Shown: in pieces, positions 7,565-14,999 of the stretch
Position numbering within the stretch: position 1 is the first letter of the stretch
How the letters are laid out: each line of letters opens with the position of its first letter
Origin: Verrucomicrobiota bacterium
Lineage (GTDB): Bacteria; Verrucomicrobiota; Verrucomicrobiia; Limisphaerales; JAEYXS01
Direction of reading: 5' to 3'
DNA length: 19,372 nt
NCBI GenBank assembly: GCA_021156225.1
Contig: JAJNBN010000014.1
Coordinates: 1 to 19,372, forward strand
Position numbers and translations under genes: made by a program
Notes under the pieces: model-generated
The model's database searches: none
Told to the model about the DNA's origin: nothing
Seen by the model: the letters and a program-made list of their open reading frames with translations, nothing else

Positions 7565-7592
7565 ATTCTATGGGGCGAAAGATGAAATGCAA
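7565..7592 (-). promoter_or_regulatory. Candidate promoter of the deoxyhypusine synthase-like gene
   Basis: On the minus strand TTGCAT (7587-7592) and TAGAAT (7565-7570) are separated by 16 bases. The -10 matches the sigma-70 consensus at 5 of 6 positions, the -35 at only 3 of 6. The -10 ends only 7 bases before the ATG, so a transcript started here would be leaderless or nearly so. Confidence 0.3.
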
Positions 7593-7702
7593 CAGGGGAG
7601 AAGTCAGAAAGGGATTTTTCTCTCTGGCTCAGAAAGCAAACAAGCTGCCATCATTGAAAAAAGGATAGGTGGCCTTTGCTTCCTGAAATTTTCGTTGGAA
7701 AC

Positions 7703-8560
7703 CTACAGAATCGGTTCATCTGGTTTGTTGTCAAATGTGTATATCAGGCGACCGTCTTCGCTTCTCTTGGTGAAATAGCCGGGGCGTTCCCCGAAAAGTT
7801 TGTTTTGTAGAGGTTCAAAAAACCAAACACTGAGAAAAACTGCGATTAATGTGAGGACAAACACTGTAAAAGCGATTGGTTCGGGTGGTTGCGTCCACAC
7901 CATGGCTCTGACCGCTTCATATTTGTAGCTGGAATAGGCAAATACTGCCGTTCCTGTAGCGGTCAAAAAAAGTGCAAACACAGTGCTCCAGACGAAGGCT
8001 TCGCCTACGGCATTTGTCATAGATTCACGTTTTGCTTTTCTACGTGCCCTAAGCCGAATTGGTGTTGTGACAAGCATTAAAACCAAAGTAAGCAATCCGA
8101 ATACTAATCCCAGTATGCATAGACAGCCTATGATGGCTAAAATACTTTGGACGGAACGATTTAGAGCGCCTGCAGTGACTGCCAAGATCGAAAAACGTGC
8201 TGCTGCAAATGTTAGTTTGAAATCTATTCTTGCCAAAGGCCATCGACGGACATGCCTTGGCATCATAGCGAATTCAATGATCCAACGCGCCGTTAAGTAA
8301 ATAAGACCCAATCCCAGCAAAAGAGGAATCGAAGCGTTCTTGAGATTAATGCTAAGTCCTGCGGCATCGATGTTTAACTCTTCAAGAGTGAATTGAGCTG
8401 TGGACCATGCCAAGCATACGGCGCACCATGCCATGAGGGTTCTTCTTGCGCTTCTTAAAGACTCGGACAATGCCCGATCTGCATTAGGATCGGGTGGTTC
8501 TGTCTCTGGGGCTTCTGGTGGAGGTTCTGCTGGAACGTAAGAAAATAGTTGCTTCAACAT
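7703..8560 (-). CDS. Multi-pass membrane protein, unknown function, A+T-rich
   Basis: This 285-residue protein has a Pro/Glu-rich N-terminal cytoplasmic-looking region (about residues 10-28, many P and E) and about five hydrophobic segments (roughly 42-58, 78-98, 139-166, 190-210 and 229-247). A strongly basic loop (R-A-R-R-K-A-K-R at 171-178) and a polar C-terminal tail that includes 'GRLIYTFDNKP' are also visible. I recognise no family. The ATG at 8560 is preferred to a TTG three codons upstream. Base composition is visibly richer in A+T than in its neighbours, with more A/T-ending codons, which may indicate a separate origin. It is preceded by its own promoter-like sequence and flanked by 116 and 145 bases of intergenic DNA, so it is probably a single-gene unit. 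Confidence 0.7.
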   Translation of the reverse strand: MLKQLFSYVPAEPPPEAPETEPPDPNADRALSESLRSARRTLMAWCAVCLAWSTAQFTLEELNIDAAGLSINLKNASIPLLLGLGLIYLTARWIIEFAMMPRHVRRWPLARIDFKLTFAAARFSILAVTAGALNRSVQSILAIIGCLCILGLVFGLLTLVLMLVTTPIRLRARRKAKRESMTNAVGEAFVWSTVFALFLTATGTAVFAYSSYKYEAVRAMVWTQPPEPIAFTVFVLTLIAVFLSVWFFEPLQNKLFGERPGYFTKRSEDGRLIYTFDNKPDEPIL

Positions 8561-8629
8561 ACTAAGCAAAGTTAGTCGAACCGAATTTATCGGGCGTAGA
8601 ATTGCTCCTAACAGAAATCCTATTTTTCA

Positions 8630-8657
8630 AATATACAGGTCTCTGCGATCTTGGCAA
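8630..8657 (-). promoter_or_regulatory. Sigma-70-like promoter for the 7703-8560 gene
   Basis: On the minus strand TTGCCA (8652-8657, 5 of 6 match) and TATATT (8630-8635, 5 of 6 match) are 16 bases apart. They lie in the intergenic space about 70 bases upstream of the ATG at 8560. This is the best promoter-like sequence I see in the window. Confidence 0.5.
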
Positions 8658-8676
8658 CGAACTACATTTAGAGCAT

Positions 8677-9732
8677 CTAAATGAGCCACTTGGCCAGATT
8701 CTCCCGCACAAACGCATCATCATTCAGCTCCGGATACGCTTCATACACACGGTCAATCTCCTCGCGCTGACCAAGGCTGGGCGATTCATGAGGATCAAGG
8801 CACCAGATGCCCTCCAGGAGACCTTGGCGGCGCAGGACCTCATGAATGCCTGCGATGCACCCGTGGTAACCATTGGCGGCATCGAAGAACGCGGCGTTGG
8901 CGTCCGTCACTTGCTGTGCGAGCGTCAGAGTCTCCAGGCCGATAGGCTGGTTCTTCAAAGCAATCGTCTGACATTGCGCCAAGAGTTCCACGGCTTTGTG
9001 CGTCCACACCGCCCAATGTCCAAGCAAGCCGCCGACAATCCGGCGCGTCTTCCACTCTCCATCCACTTGAAAGCGGAACGGCGTGAGCAGATCGATGACG
9101 ATGTTGTCGTCATTGCCCGTGTAGAGCGCGATGTCCTCGCGGCCTGATTCCATCACGGCACGCACAACATCGAGTGTCTGATAGCGATTGAACGGCGCCA
9201 TCTTGATCGCCACGACATTTTCGATCTCGGCAAAGCGTCGCCAGAAAGAGTAGGGCAGGGCGCGCCCACCCACGGAAGGTTGCAGATAGAAGCCGATCAC
9301 GGGAATCACCTCCGCCACGGCGCGACAATGGGCAATGAGTTCATCATCCGTCGCATTCTTCAATGCGGCCAGACTAAGCAGGCCGGCATGATAACCGGTG
9401 CTTACGGCAAGTTGTGCTTCCGCCACCGCTTGGGCTGTGGGCCCGCAGATTCCGGTGATGCGAACCAACGGCTCTCCTCGTCCCGCATCTGCCCGTGAAA
9501 ACTCTTCTGCCGCAAGATTCAGTAGCGGCCGAAACAAACCTACCTGCGGATCACGGATAGCAAACTGCGTCGTGTGCACACCGACCGCCACACCACCCGC
9601 ACCCGCCGCGAAGTAGTAACGTAGCAAAGCCCGTTGTCGCCGCTCATCCCAGCGACGGTTGGCATCCAGCGCGAGCGGAAGGGCAGGGATGACTAGACCA
9701 CGTTGCAGGCTTGAGCGGATGGCGGGATTCAT
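8677..9732 (-). CDS. Dihydrodipicolinate synthase (DapA) family aldolase/lyase
   Basis: This 351-residue protein is of the DapA/N-acetylneuraminate lyase TIM-barrel family, whose members use a Schiff-base lysine to make or break C-C bonds of pyruvate or 2-keto acids. The lysine is Lys177 in 'NVVAIKMAP', and the conserved tyrosine is Tyr149 in 'GFYLQPSVGG'. The usual G-T-T-G-E block of true DapA is replaced by 'GVHTTQFAIRD' (about 51-61). This and the longer C-terminus indicate a substrate other than that of lysine biosynthesis. The ATG at 9732 is separated from the stop of the upstream epimerase-like gene by only three bases, so the two genes are almost certainly co-transcribed and probably act in one pathway. 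A sugar-acid or 2-keto-3-deoxy acid substrate is inferred, not shown. Confidence 0.88.
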   Translation of the reverse strand: MNPAIRSSLQRGLVIPALPLALDANRRWDERRQRALLRYYFAAGAGGVAVGVHTTQFAIRDPQVGLFRPLLNLAAEEFSRADAGRGEPLVRITGICGPTAQAVAEAQLAVSTGYHAGLLSLAALKNATDDELIAHCRAVAEVIPVIGFYLQPSVGGRALPYSFWRRFAEIENVVAIKMAPFNRYQTLDVVRAVMESGREDIALYTGNDDNIVIDLLTPFRFQVDGEWKTRRIVGGLLGHWAVWTHKAVELLAQCQTIALKNQPIGLETLTLAQQVTDANAAFFDAANGYHGCIAGIHEVLRRQGLLEGIWCLDPHESPSLGQREEIDRVYEAYPELNDDAFVRENLAKWLI

Positions 9733-9735
9733 AGC

Positions 9736-10773
9736 TTAGAATTTGCCATCCCGTGATTCAAAGTGCGTGGGCTTGTTCAAAGTAGGGCTACCTTGCTGCA
9801 CCCAGAGGGTGATCCATTTCATCAATCTAGGAATATCCACACGTTCGGTGCCGTAGCGGTTCAAAGCCATCGAAGCGTCGTTCAGCAGAGCCGTGCTTTG
9901 CTCGGTGCCGATCAAGTTCACGGGCTTGTTCATCAAGCGCCCAAACTCTTCGGCCACATCACGGATTCGCAGCTTGTCTGCTCCCGTTATGTTGATGGCC
10001 GCAGGCGGACTCTGCACATCGGCCAACGCGGCGAGAGTGACGGCATTGGCATCCGCCTGCCAGATGGTATTGAACCAGCCCATGCTGATATACACGGGTT
10101 CTCCGGCCCAGACTTTGTGTGCAATATCCGTGAGCACACCGTAGCGCAACTCACAGGCGTAGTTCAGCCGAATGAGCGCGGTCTGGGTGCCATACGTGCG
10201 GCTGAAGTGCTCGAACATGCGCTCGCGCCCCAGGCAGCTCATGGCATACTCACCCACAGGATTTGGAACATCTGTCTCCACCGAGCCACTGCTTTTCACG
10301 GGCACCAGTCCGTAAATATTGCCGGTAGAAAGGGCGACGATACGGCTGGAGCGAAAGCGTTGCGCGATCTGCGCGGGCAGCCACGTGTTCACCGCCCACG
10401 TCTGGGCTTCCTGCCCGGTGGAACCAAACTTCATGCCCGTCAGATAAATGATATTTGGCGCATCTGGCAATGAAGAGAGAAAGCTTCCCTCCAAAAGGTC
10501 GCCGGAAATAGTTTCGATGCCTCGCTCGTTCAGCCACTTCACCGCGCCCGCAGATGAAAACCGCGAGATGCCGATGATGCGTCGGGGCGTTCCCGCGATG
10601 TCCGACGCGCGCTTGGCCATGAGGGCCAGGGTGAGTCCCATCTTACCCGCTACCCCGAGCAGCAGGATATCTCCGGAAATCTTGCGAAACGTTTCAATGA
10701 CCGCGGCAGATGGTTCGCTGAGCAGTTCATCCAGTTGCGTTTCTGTGCTGATGAGGTCAGGCAAGGCGGTCAT
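9736..10773 (-). CDS. NAD(P)-dependent epimerase/dehydratase-like protein (extended SDR, atypical)
   Basis: This 345-residue protein is a Rossmann-fold member of the extended short-chain dehydrogenase family. The dinucleotide-binding glycine motif is G-V-A-G-K-M-G (residues 40-46). The family 'STGNIYG' block lies at 149-155, and the position of the catalytic tyrosine is taken by 'EYAMSCLGRE' (Tyr176). The normal Y-x-x-x-K lysine is Cys180 here, so catalysis by the standard mechanism is doubtful. About 35 extra residues precede the Rossmann fold. The ATG at 10773 is preferred to an upstream TTG at 10782. The gene follows the M50 protease gene by 13 bases and precedes the DapA-like gene by three. 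Function is unknown; a reductase or dehydratase step beside the DapA-like enzyme is an inference from context. Confidence 0.82.
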   Translation of the reverse strand: MTALPDLISTETQLDELLSEPSAAVIETFRKISGDILLLGVAGKMGLTLALMAKRASDIAGTPRRIIGISRFSSAGAVKWLNERGIETISGDLLEGSFLSSLPDAPNIIYLTGMKFGSTGQEAQTWAVNTWLPAQIAQRFRSSRIVALSTGNIYGLVPVKSSGSVETDVPNPVGEYAMSCLGRERMFEHFSRTYGTQTALIRLNYACELRYGVLTDIAHKVWAGEPVYISMGWFNTIWQADANAVTLAALADVQSPPAAINITGADKLRIRDVAEEFGRLMNKPVNLIGTEQSTALLNDASMALNRYGTERVDIPRLMKWITLWVQQGSPTLNKPTHFESRDGKF

Positions 10774-10786
10774 AATGATCAACCCG

Positions 10787-11428
10787 TCACTTCATCACGC
10801 CACCTTCCGTCGAGCCATTGGAAAAATTGATCCAGGCGAAATAGCCAAACAAGAAAGCAGGGTAAAACGCTCCAGCTTGGATAGCCCAAAGTGCGACGAT
10901 GACGGCCAGAGTTCCCCCGATCATGCAGGCGAGGCGTTCACGCCGTGGTCCCAACAGTTCCCGAAGTATATTCCCGCCATCCATGGGCATGATGGGCAGC
11001 AGGTTCATCACGGTCCACACGACATTGATCCACAGTGAAATAGAAATGATGCTGCGCAGGCCAACATACTCCGTGTGGCGGAAGAAAATGAAGGCGATAA
11101 ACGTTATCCCAGCCAGCAAGAAACCGGCGAAGGGTCCGGCCGCACTGACGAAGATGCTCTGCCCGCGCGTAAAACGAGCGCGTGGTATATACGTCGCCCC
11201 GCCGAAGCCGTGCAGCAGGATGGTGGAATGTTCGCCGAATTTTTTGGCGCCCAGAGCGTGACCCAGCTCATGAACCAAAATGGAGACGAAGGCGACGAAA
11301 ATAAAGAGAACCACCTGGATCCAGTCATCACTCGTGCGTGCACTAATGGCACCGCCGAATAGAGCCATGATCAGCCAGAAAAACGGCTGCACGACGACCT
11401 GAAATCCCATGACTGTGAACTGCAACAT
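10787..11428 (-). CDS. M50 site-2 protease family membrane metalloprotease
   Basis: This 213-residue membrane protein carries the zinc-binding H-E-L-G-H motif at residues 53-57 and the second metal site 'MNLLPIMPMDGG' with Asp150, the hallmarks of intramembrane site-2-type peptidases. About five or six hydrophobic segments surround these motifs. It is close to the minimal core size: no PDZ or CBS domain is present. The ATG at 11428 gives the start 'MLQFTVMGFQVVVQPFFW', which resembles the N-terminus of compact family members. A TTG at 11464 would add 12 polar residues and cannot be excluded. The gene is followed closely by the epimerase-like gene and preceded by a zinc-ribbon membrane peptide on the same strand. 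Substrates are unknown. Confidence 0.85.
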   Translation of the reverse strand: MLQFTVMGFQVVVQPFFWLIMALFGGAISARTSDDWIQVVLFIFVAFVSILVHELGHALGAKKFGEHSTILLHGFGGATYIPRARFTRGQSIFVSAAGPFAGFLLAGITFIAFIFFRHTEYVGLRSIISISLWINVVWTVMNLLPIMPMDGGNILRELLGPRRERLACMIGGTLAVIVALWAIQAGAFYPAFLFGYFAWINFSNGSTEGGVMK

Positions 11429-11494
11429 GGGCAGAGAGGTAGCACTTTTCGCGGACGATGCCAATGCGCGAGGAGAAAAAATTGAAATGCCGCA

Positions 11495-11719
11495 CTACAG
11501 CGACAGAACCAAGGCTGAAGGCAGTACAAGCAGTCGGAAGTTTCGCGTAGCGAAGAAGTAGAGCGCCAGGCAAAAAATCGAGAGCAACAAAATCAGACCG
11601 AGACCTATGATCAAGCGTGGTGTTCGGCGGTAGGCGTTGGTATTGCAGGAAGCACACCTAGTCGAGCCTGGCCGCAAAGGCCGGCCGCAACGACCGCAAG
11701 TTTTTGTTCCCAATTCCAT
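11495..11719 (-). CDS. Zinc-ribbon, single-pass membrane peptide
   Basis: This 74-residue protein has an N-terminal zinc ribbon with two Cys pairs (Cys8/Cys11 and Cys22/Cys25), a basic stretch, then one hydrophobic helix (about residues 36-58) and a short second hydrophobic stretch at the C-terminus. The layout is that of small zinc-ribbon membrane proteins of unknown function. It starts with ATG at 11719 and ends 66 bases before the M50 protease ATG, on the same strand, so it may be the first gene of that operon. A strong Shine-Dalgarno-like sequence lies 28 bases upstream of its ATG, too far for ordinary use. Confidence 0.65.
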   Translation of the reverse strand: MELGTKTCGRCGRPLRPGSTRCASCNTNAYRRTPRLIIGLGLILLLSIFCLALYFFATRNFRLLVLPSALVLSL

Positions 11720-11747
11720 GTAAAGGCATGTGGGAGCAAAAAATGTT

Positions 11748-11754
11748 CCTCCTT
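11748..11754 (-). promoter_or_regulatory. Strong Shine-Dalgarno sequence not matched to the annotated start
   Basis: On the minus strand AAGGAGG at 11748-11754 is the only near-perfect Shine-Dalgarno I found upstream of a gene in this window. With an 8-base spacing it points to a TTG at 11739, which opens a 42-codon frame (11611-11739) overlapping the zinc-ribbon gene in another frame. It may be a leader peptide or chance. Confidence 0.3.
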
Positions 11755-11839
11755 GCCGTTACAGACATCAAAATTGCTTTGTGACACAATGTCTGCTTCG
11801 CAATTGCCCAAGCCCCCTCGAATTTTGCCTTAAAGCACG

Positions 11840-13309
11840 TCACTGTCCAGCGGTTTTCACCGGTAGGATGAACCGGTCTCCTTTGATGCCATAGTTGCTT
11901 CGGATGCGACTGCTGGCTTCTTGCGCTTGTTTTGCATCCAGCACGATTTTCTGGATATTGCTGCCTTCCATGAATTCGAAGACATGGAAGCCATCTTTGG
12001 GTTGCTCCAAGGCCGCGCCTAACTCCGTCAAGTTGCTGATCGCCTTCCCATTCACCTTGTCCACGACGATAAATCGATAATCCTGATATCCGATATTCAC
12101 CGGATCCGGCAGGACCGCGGTGAGCAAAATCAGGCCAGCGCGTTCTTCGCTCTTTGATTGATTGTCGTAATAGGCCAGGCGGAACGGTGCGCGCTGTTTC
12201 CAGTCGGCGCCCCAGCGTTTCAGATAGGCTCCGTCCAGTGGCTGAAACAGCAATCCGCCCGTCATCAGGTATTCCGGTTCCCGGTCGAAAACTTCCTTCG
12301 GGATCAAGTCAGTGGCGTAGTCCGCCTTGGGCAAGGTGTAGTTGACTGTCACTTCTTTGCCATCGCGCCAAACCACCAGTTTCATGGTGTCACCAGCCCA
12401 ATGACGGCGGCTGCTCAAGTTCTCCAGCATCAAGTGCCCGTAATCCGGGTCCACATAGTCACCTTGGATGTCGATGTCGAAGCCATCTACCTTCAGGATA
12501 AGATCGCGCTCTTTCAAGCCGTCGGGCTTTTTCTCATGCGCAGGAATGTCGATGATCACCACGCCTTTAGGATCGGTTTTCCAGCCTAGGAATTTGTGCG
12601 TGTCCGGGTTCAAGGTCTGTTGCCAGGTGAAGGCGAAGTAACCCATGCCGGTGAACTTGCCTTTGGCCTTCGCCTCCAGGATTCGTTTGTAGAACTGCAC
12701 CGGAGTCACGTTGAACTTGCGGCCGTCGGAAGAAGTGGTCAGCCCGATGAGTTTGCCGTCGCTCACCACGGCTTCGGCCCAGCCCAATCCTTCGATGTCC
12801 GAGCTGAAGATGACATGGGTGGAGGGCACGAAGCTGATCTTGCCCTCGCGCACGGTGAATTCGTTGAACTCTCCTTTGCGCGTTTCGAGGTTGCCGTTCT
12901 TCCAGCGGACCACCTGCACCATGCTCAGGTCTTTCAAATTATTGGCAAACTTCGCAGCTTTCAGGCCGGGCCAGAATTCCGCCTCATCCACGGACAGCAA
13001 GGCTACGTTGGCGTGATAGTCGGCCCACTTGAGCTTGGCCGTCCACCAACGGCCGCGACCGTTGCGTTGCACGCGGATGAGGGTCACGTCGTTGAAAAAC
13101 TCCGCGGTGGTCAGGATCTCCTTGCCTTCGATCACCACTGCATTTTTAACGTCCGTGGCCGTCTGGCGGGTCCACGGCTGGCCGAGGTCATAGCGTTGCC
13201 GGGTGATCTCCACCGTCACGATGGAGTCTTCCCATGGATTATGCGCCACCTGGCTGTGACCGCTGAGCGCGCAGAGAAAAGTCAGGCAAATGAGGAAAAG
13301 TTTTTTCAT
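11840..13309 (-). CDS. Catalytically dead HtrA/Deg-like protein with PDZ domains (pseudoprotease)
   Basis: This 489-residue exported protein has a signal peptide at residues 1-20 (M-K-K, hydrophobic core, then H-S-Q). It is a paralogue of the adjacent active protease, sharing the trypsin-like domain, a PDZ domain at about 215-330, and a C-terminal Deg9-like domain with 'NIGYQDYRFIVVDKVNGK'. By alignment with its neighbour, all three triad positions are replaced: His is Glu70 (T-T-A-E-F), Asp is Asn101 (A-N-V-A-L-L), and the G-N-S-G-G-P block is degraded so that Ser falls on Trp177. It cannot cleave by the normal mechanism and may act as a chaperone, binding subunit or regulator. The frame is intact. 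It starts 12 bases after the stop of the active copy and is surely co-transcribed. Confidence 0.85.
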   Translation of the reverse strand: MKKLFLICLTFLCALSGHSQVAHNPWEDSIVTVEITRQRYDLGQPWTRQTATDVKNAVVIEGKEILTTAEFFNDVTLIRVQRNGRGRWWTAKLKWADYHANVALLSVDEAEFWPGLKAAKFANNLKDLSMVQVVRWKNGNLETRKGEFNEFTVREGKISFVPSTHVIFSSDIEGLGWAEAVVSDGKLIGLTTSSDGRKFNVTPVQFYKRILEAKAKGKFTGMGYFAFTWQQTLNPDTHKFLGWKTDPKGVVIIDIPAHEKKPDGLKERDLILKVDGFDIDIQGDYVDPDYGHLMLENLSSRRHWAGDTMKLVVWRDGKEVTVNYTLPKADYATDLIPKEVFDREPEYLMTGGLLFQPLDGAYLKRWGADWKQRAPFRLAYYDNQSKSEERAGLILLTAVLPDPVNIGYQDYRFIVVDKVNGKAISNLTELGAALEQPKDGFHVFEFMEGSNIQKIVLDAKQAQEASSRIRSNYGIKGDRFILPVKTAGQ

Positions 13310-13321
13310 GGGCTGTCTTTC

Positions 13322-14764
13322 TTACAGGCGGCGGTCGCTGGAAATGTTGTAGGTCTTCATGATCTCGGCATTCGCGGCATCGGCGTCCTTGCGTTCGATG
13401 CACTCGAAGCCGCCCTTGGGCAGAAACTCCAGAATATGCTGGTCGGTCTTGGCGTCCGCGAAGGCGCGGATGACATCTTCCAGCTTGTTGATCTTAACGC
13501 CGTTGATCTTGTCCACGAGCACCGCGCCTCGCACCTGCATGTTCGCGTTCACCGGATGCGCCATCACCGTGCTGAGCACGATGGGTTCGTCCCGTACCGT
13601 TTCCGGTTTCTCCCGGCGACGATAGCTGAGTTCGTAAAGCATCGCTGCCGTGCTGCCTGCACGCGGCAGGCGGCGCAGATAATCCATGCTGAGCGGCGTG
13701 AACACCATGCCGCCGTACACATAGTAGCGGGGCAAAACATCATATTGGTTGCCGGTGGGCAGATCCTCATTATCCACGAAGAGGGGCAGTTTCACCGTCA
13801 CTTCCTTGCCGTCGCGCCACACTTTGACCGGGATGCTTTCACCATGCTGCGGCTCCTGAAAGGCCACCGAGAGGGAAACACGGTTGTTCTTGTAGAGGAT
13901 GGTCGCGTCACTGCCCACGCGATAGCCGCCCACTTCGAGCAGCACATCATCGGGTTTCAATACGTCGGTGGTGGACTTGATCGCCAGGATATCATCGATG
14001 CGTGCGCCCACATCATTATCGGGAAGACCGAGCAACTTGCGGAAGGCCGGATTCTGCATCGGCATGATGGAGATGCCCGCGCGGGGGAAGCCATCATACT
14101 TGCCGTCTTCAATATCCTTCAGGAAATGATTGATGATCGGAGGCGGGATGAAAAAGCCGGTGTTCTCCAGGCCGGGGGTGCCTTGGAAGGCTACGCCGAC
14201 GACTTTGTCATCTTGGATCACCGGTCCGCCGCTGTTGCCGGGATTGATCGCCGCATCCGTCTGCACCGTGAGGAAAGCGCGGTTGCCCATGTGCACGTAT
14301 TGCTGCATCTCAATGCGGGAGACCACGCCGCGCGTGAAGGAGATCTGCTCGCCGCCAGCCGGATAACCCATCGTCGTGACCGTGGAACGTACTTCGGGCA
14401 AATCGCCGATTTGCAATGCCTCCATGCCGCTGAAGAAATCCTGGTCTTCCACTTCCAGCAGGGCGAGGTCGCACTCGTGCGAGACAAACGCCACCTTCGC
14501 GCGATAAGGGCGGGGGTCTTGGTAACGTTTGATCAGGATCTGTTTGCCCCAGCCGATGACGTGGGCATTCGTCATGATTTTCTTGCCCTTGATCACGAAG
14601 CCGGTGCCGGTGCCGCGACCCACCTGGCTTTGTCGCCACGGAGCGATCCAGTCCGGGGATTGGCTGAAGGTCATGACTTGGACCACGGATTTCTCCGGTT
14701 CGGCGGCGGATGCCGTCATCGTGAGGCTCAGGCCGAGCAGCAGGCAGGCGAGGAATCGCTTCAT
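13322..14764 (-). CDS. HtrA/Deg-type periplasmic serine protease
   Basis: This 480-residue exported trypsin-like protease of the Deg/HtrA family begins with a Sec signal peptide (residues 1-21, ending A-S-A-A). The complete triad is visible: His68 in 'TNAHV', Asp99 in 'CDLALL', Ser178 in 'GNSGGP'. A PDZ domain follows at about 235-335. The C-terminal part (about 345-480) resembles the second, Deg9-like PDZ of plant and some bacterial Deg proteins. The family degrades or refolds misfolded periplasmic proteins. The ATG at 14764 is chosen because it opens the signal peptide directly; a longer frame starting at 14848 adds 28 unlikely residues. It is the first gene of a two-gene unit with the inactive paralogue. 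No clear promoter or Shine-Dalgarno is seen upstream. Confidence 0.9.
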   Translation of the reverse strand: MKRFLACLLLGLSLTMTASAAEPEKSVVQVMTFSQSPDWIAPWRQSQVGRGTGTGFVIKGKKIMTNAHVIGWGKQILIKRYQDPRPYRAKVAFVSHECDLALLEVEDQDFFSGMEALQIGDLPEVRSTVTTMGYPAGGEQISFTRGVVSRIEMQQYVHMGNRAFLTVQTDAAINPGNSGGPVIQDDKVVGVAFQGTPGLENTGFFIPPPIINHFLKDIEDGKYDGFPRAGISIMPMQNPAFRKLLGLPDNDVGARIDDILAIKSTTDVLKPDDVLLEVGGYRVGSDATILYKNNRVSLSVAFQEPQHGESIPVKVWRDGKEVTVKLPLFVDNEDLPTGNQYDVLPRYYVYGGMVFTPLSMDYLRRLPRAGSTAAMLYELSYRRREKPETVRDEPIVLSTVMAHPVNANMQVRGAVLVDKINGVKINKLEDVIRAFADAKTDQHILEFLPKGGFECIERKDADAANAEIMKTYNISSDRRL

Positions 14765-14950
14765 GTTAAGTATCAAAGTTTCTGAGCTTGGGTGACCGGT
14801 CAAGCCATTACCGTGAGCGTTGGACCATATCCCCCGAAATTCATTCAAACAGAACCGGGTGCGAGCACGAATACTCCATCAACCAGTGGAAGCATGAGAT
14901 TGAGCATCCTCACTCAGGAAATAGGTTTCTTTGCACGCTATGATTCCAAC

Positions 14951-14978
14951 AAAAAAGGGGCTCCTTGCGGAGCCCCTT
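14951..14978 (-). terminator. Strong Rho-independent terminator of the DUF1501/DUF1553 unit
   Basis: A perfect 10-bp stem (AAGGGGCTCC at 14955-14964, GGAGCCCCTT at 14969-14978) with loop TTGC is followed on the minus strand by a run of T (A-run at 14951-14956). It lies 21 bases after the stop of the 15000-18407 gene and ends its transcript before the HtrA promoter region. The space from 14765 to 14950 holds no gene that I can support. Confidence 0.9.
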
Positions 14979-14999
14979 CTGAATAATTCCTAAGCGTGC

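Noticed and set aside
6559..7668. A 369-codon open frame on the plus strand opposite the deoxyhypusine synthase-like gene
   Set aside because: It is an antisense shadow of a strongly conserved gene and has no recognisable domain.
8666..8682. Perfect 7-bp A+T-rich palindrome (ATTTAGA-3-TCTAAAT) over the stop codon of the DapA-like gene
   Set aside because: It is too weak and has no T-run on either side to act as a terminator; it is likely chance in A+T-rich DNA.
11779..11789. Small palindrome TTGTG-A-CACAA upstream of the zinc-ribbon gene
   Set aside because: The 5-bp arms are too short to claim a regulator site without other copies.
12596..14785. A 729-codon open frame on the plus strand opposite both HtrA genes
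   Set aside because: It is antisense to two clear protease genes and consists of low-information His/Arg/Val/Ala-rich sequence. Codon bias of the real genes explains the lack of stops.
14792..14986. A 64-codon open frame on the plus strand between the HtrA and DUF1553 genes
   Set aside because: It runs through the terminator hairpin and ends with residues that simply translate that stem; no start signal or domain is seen.
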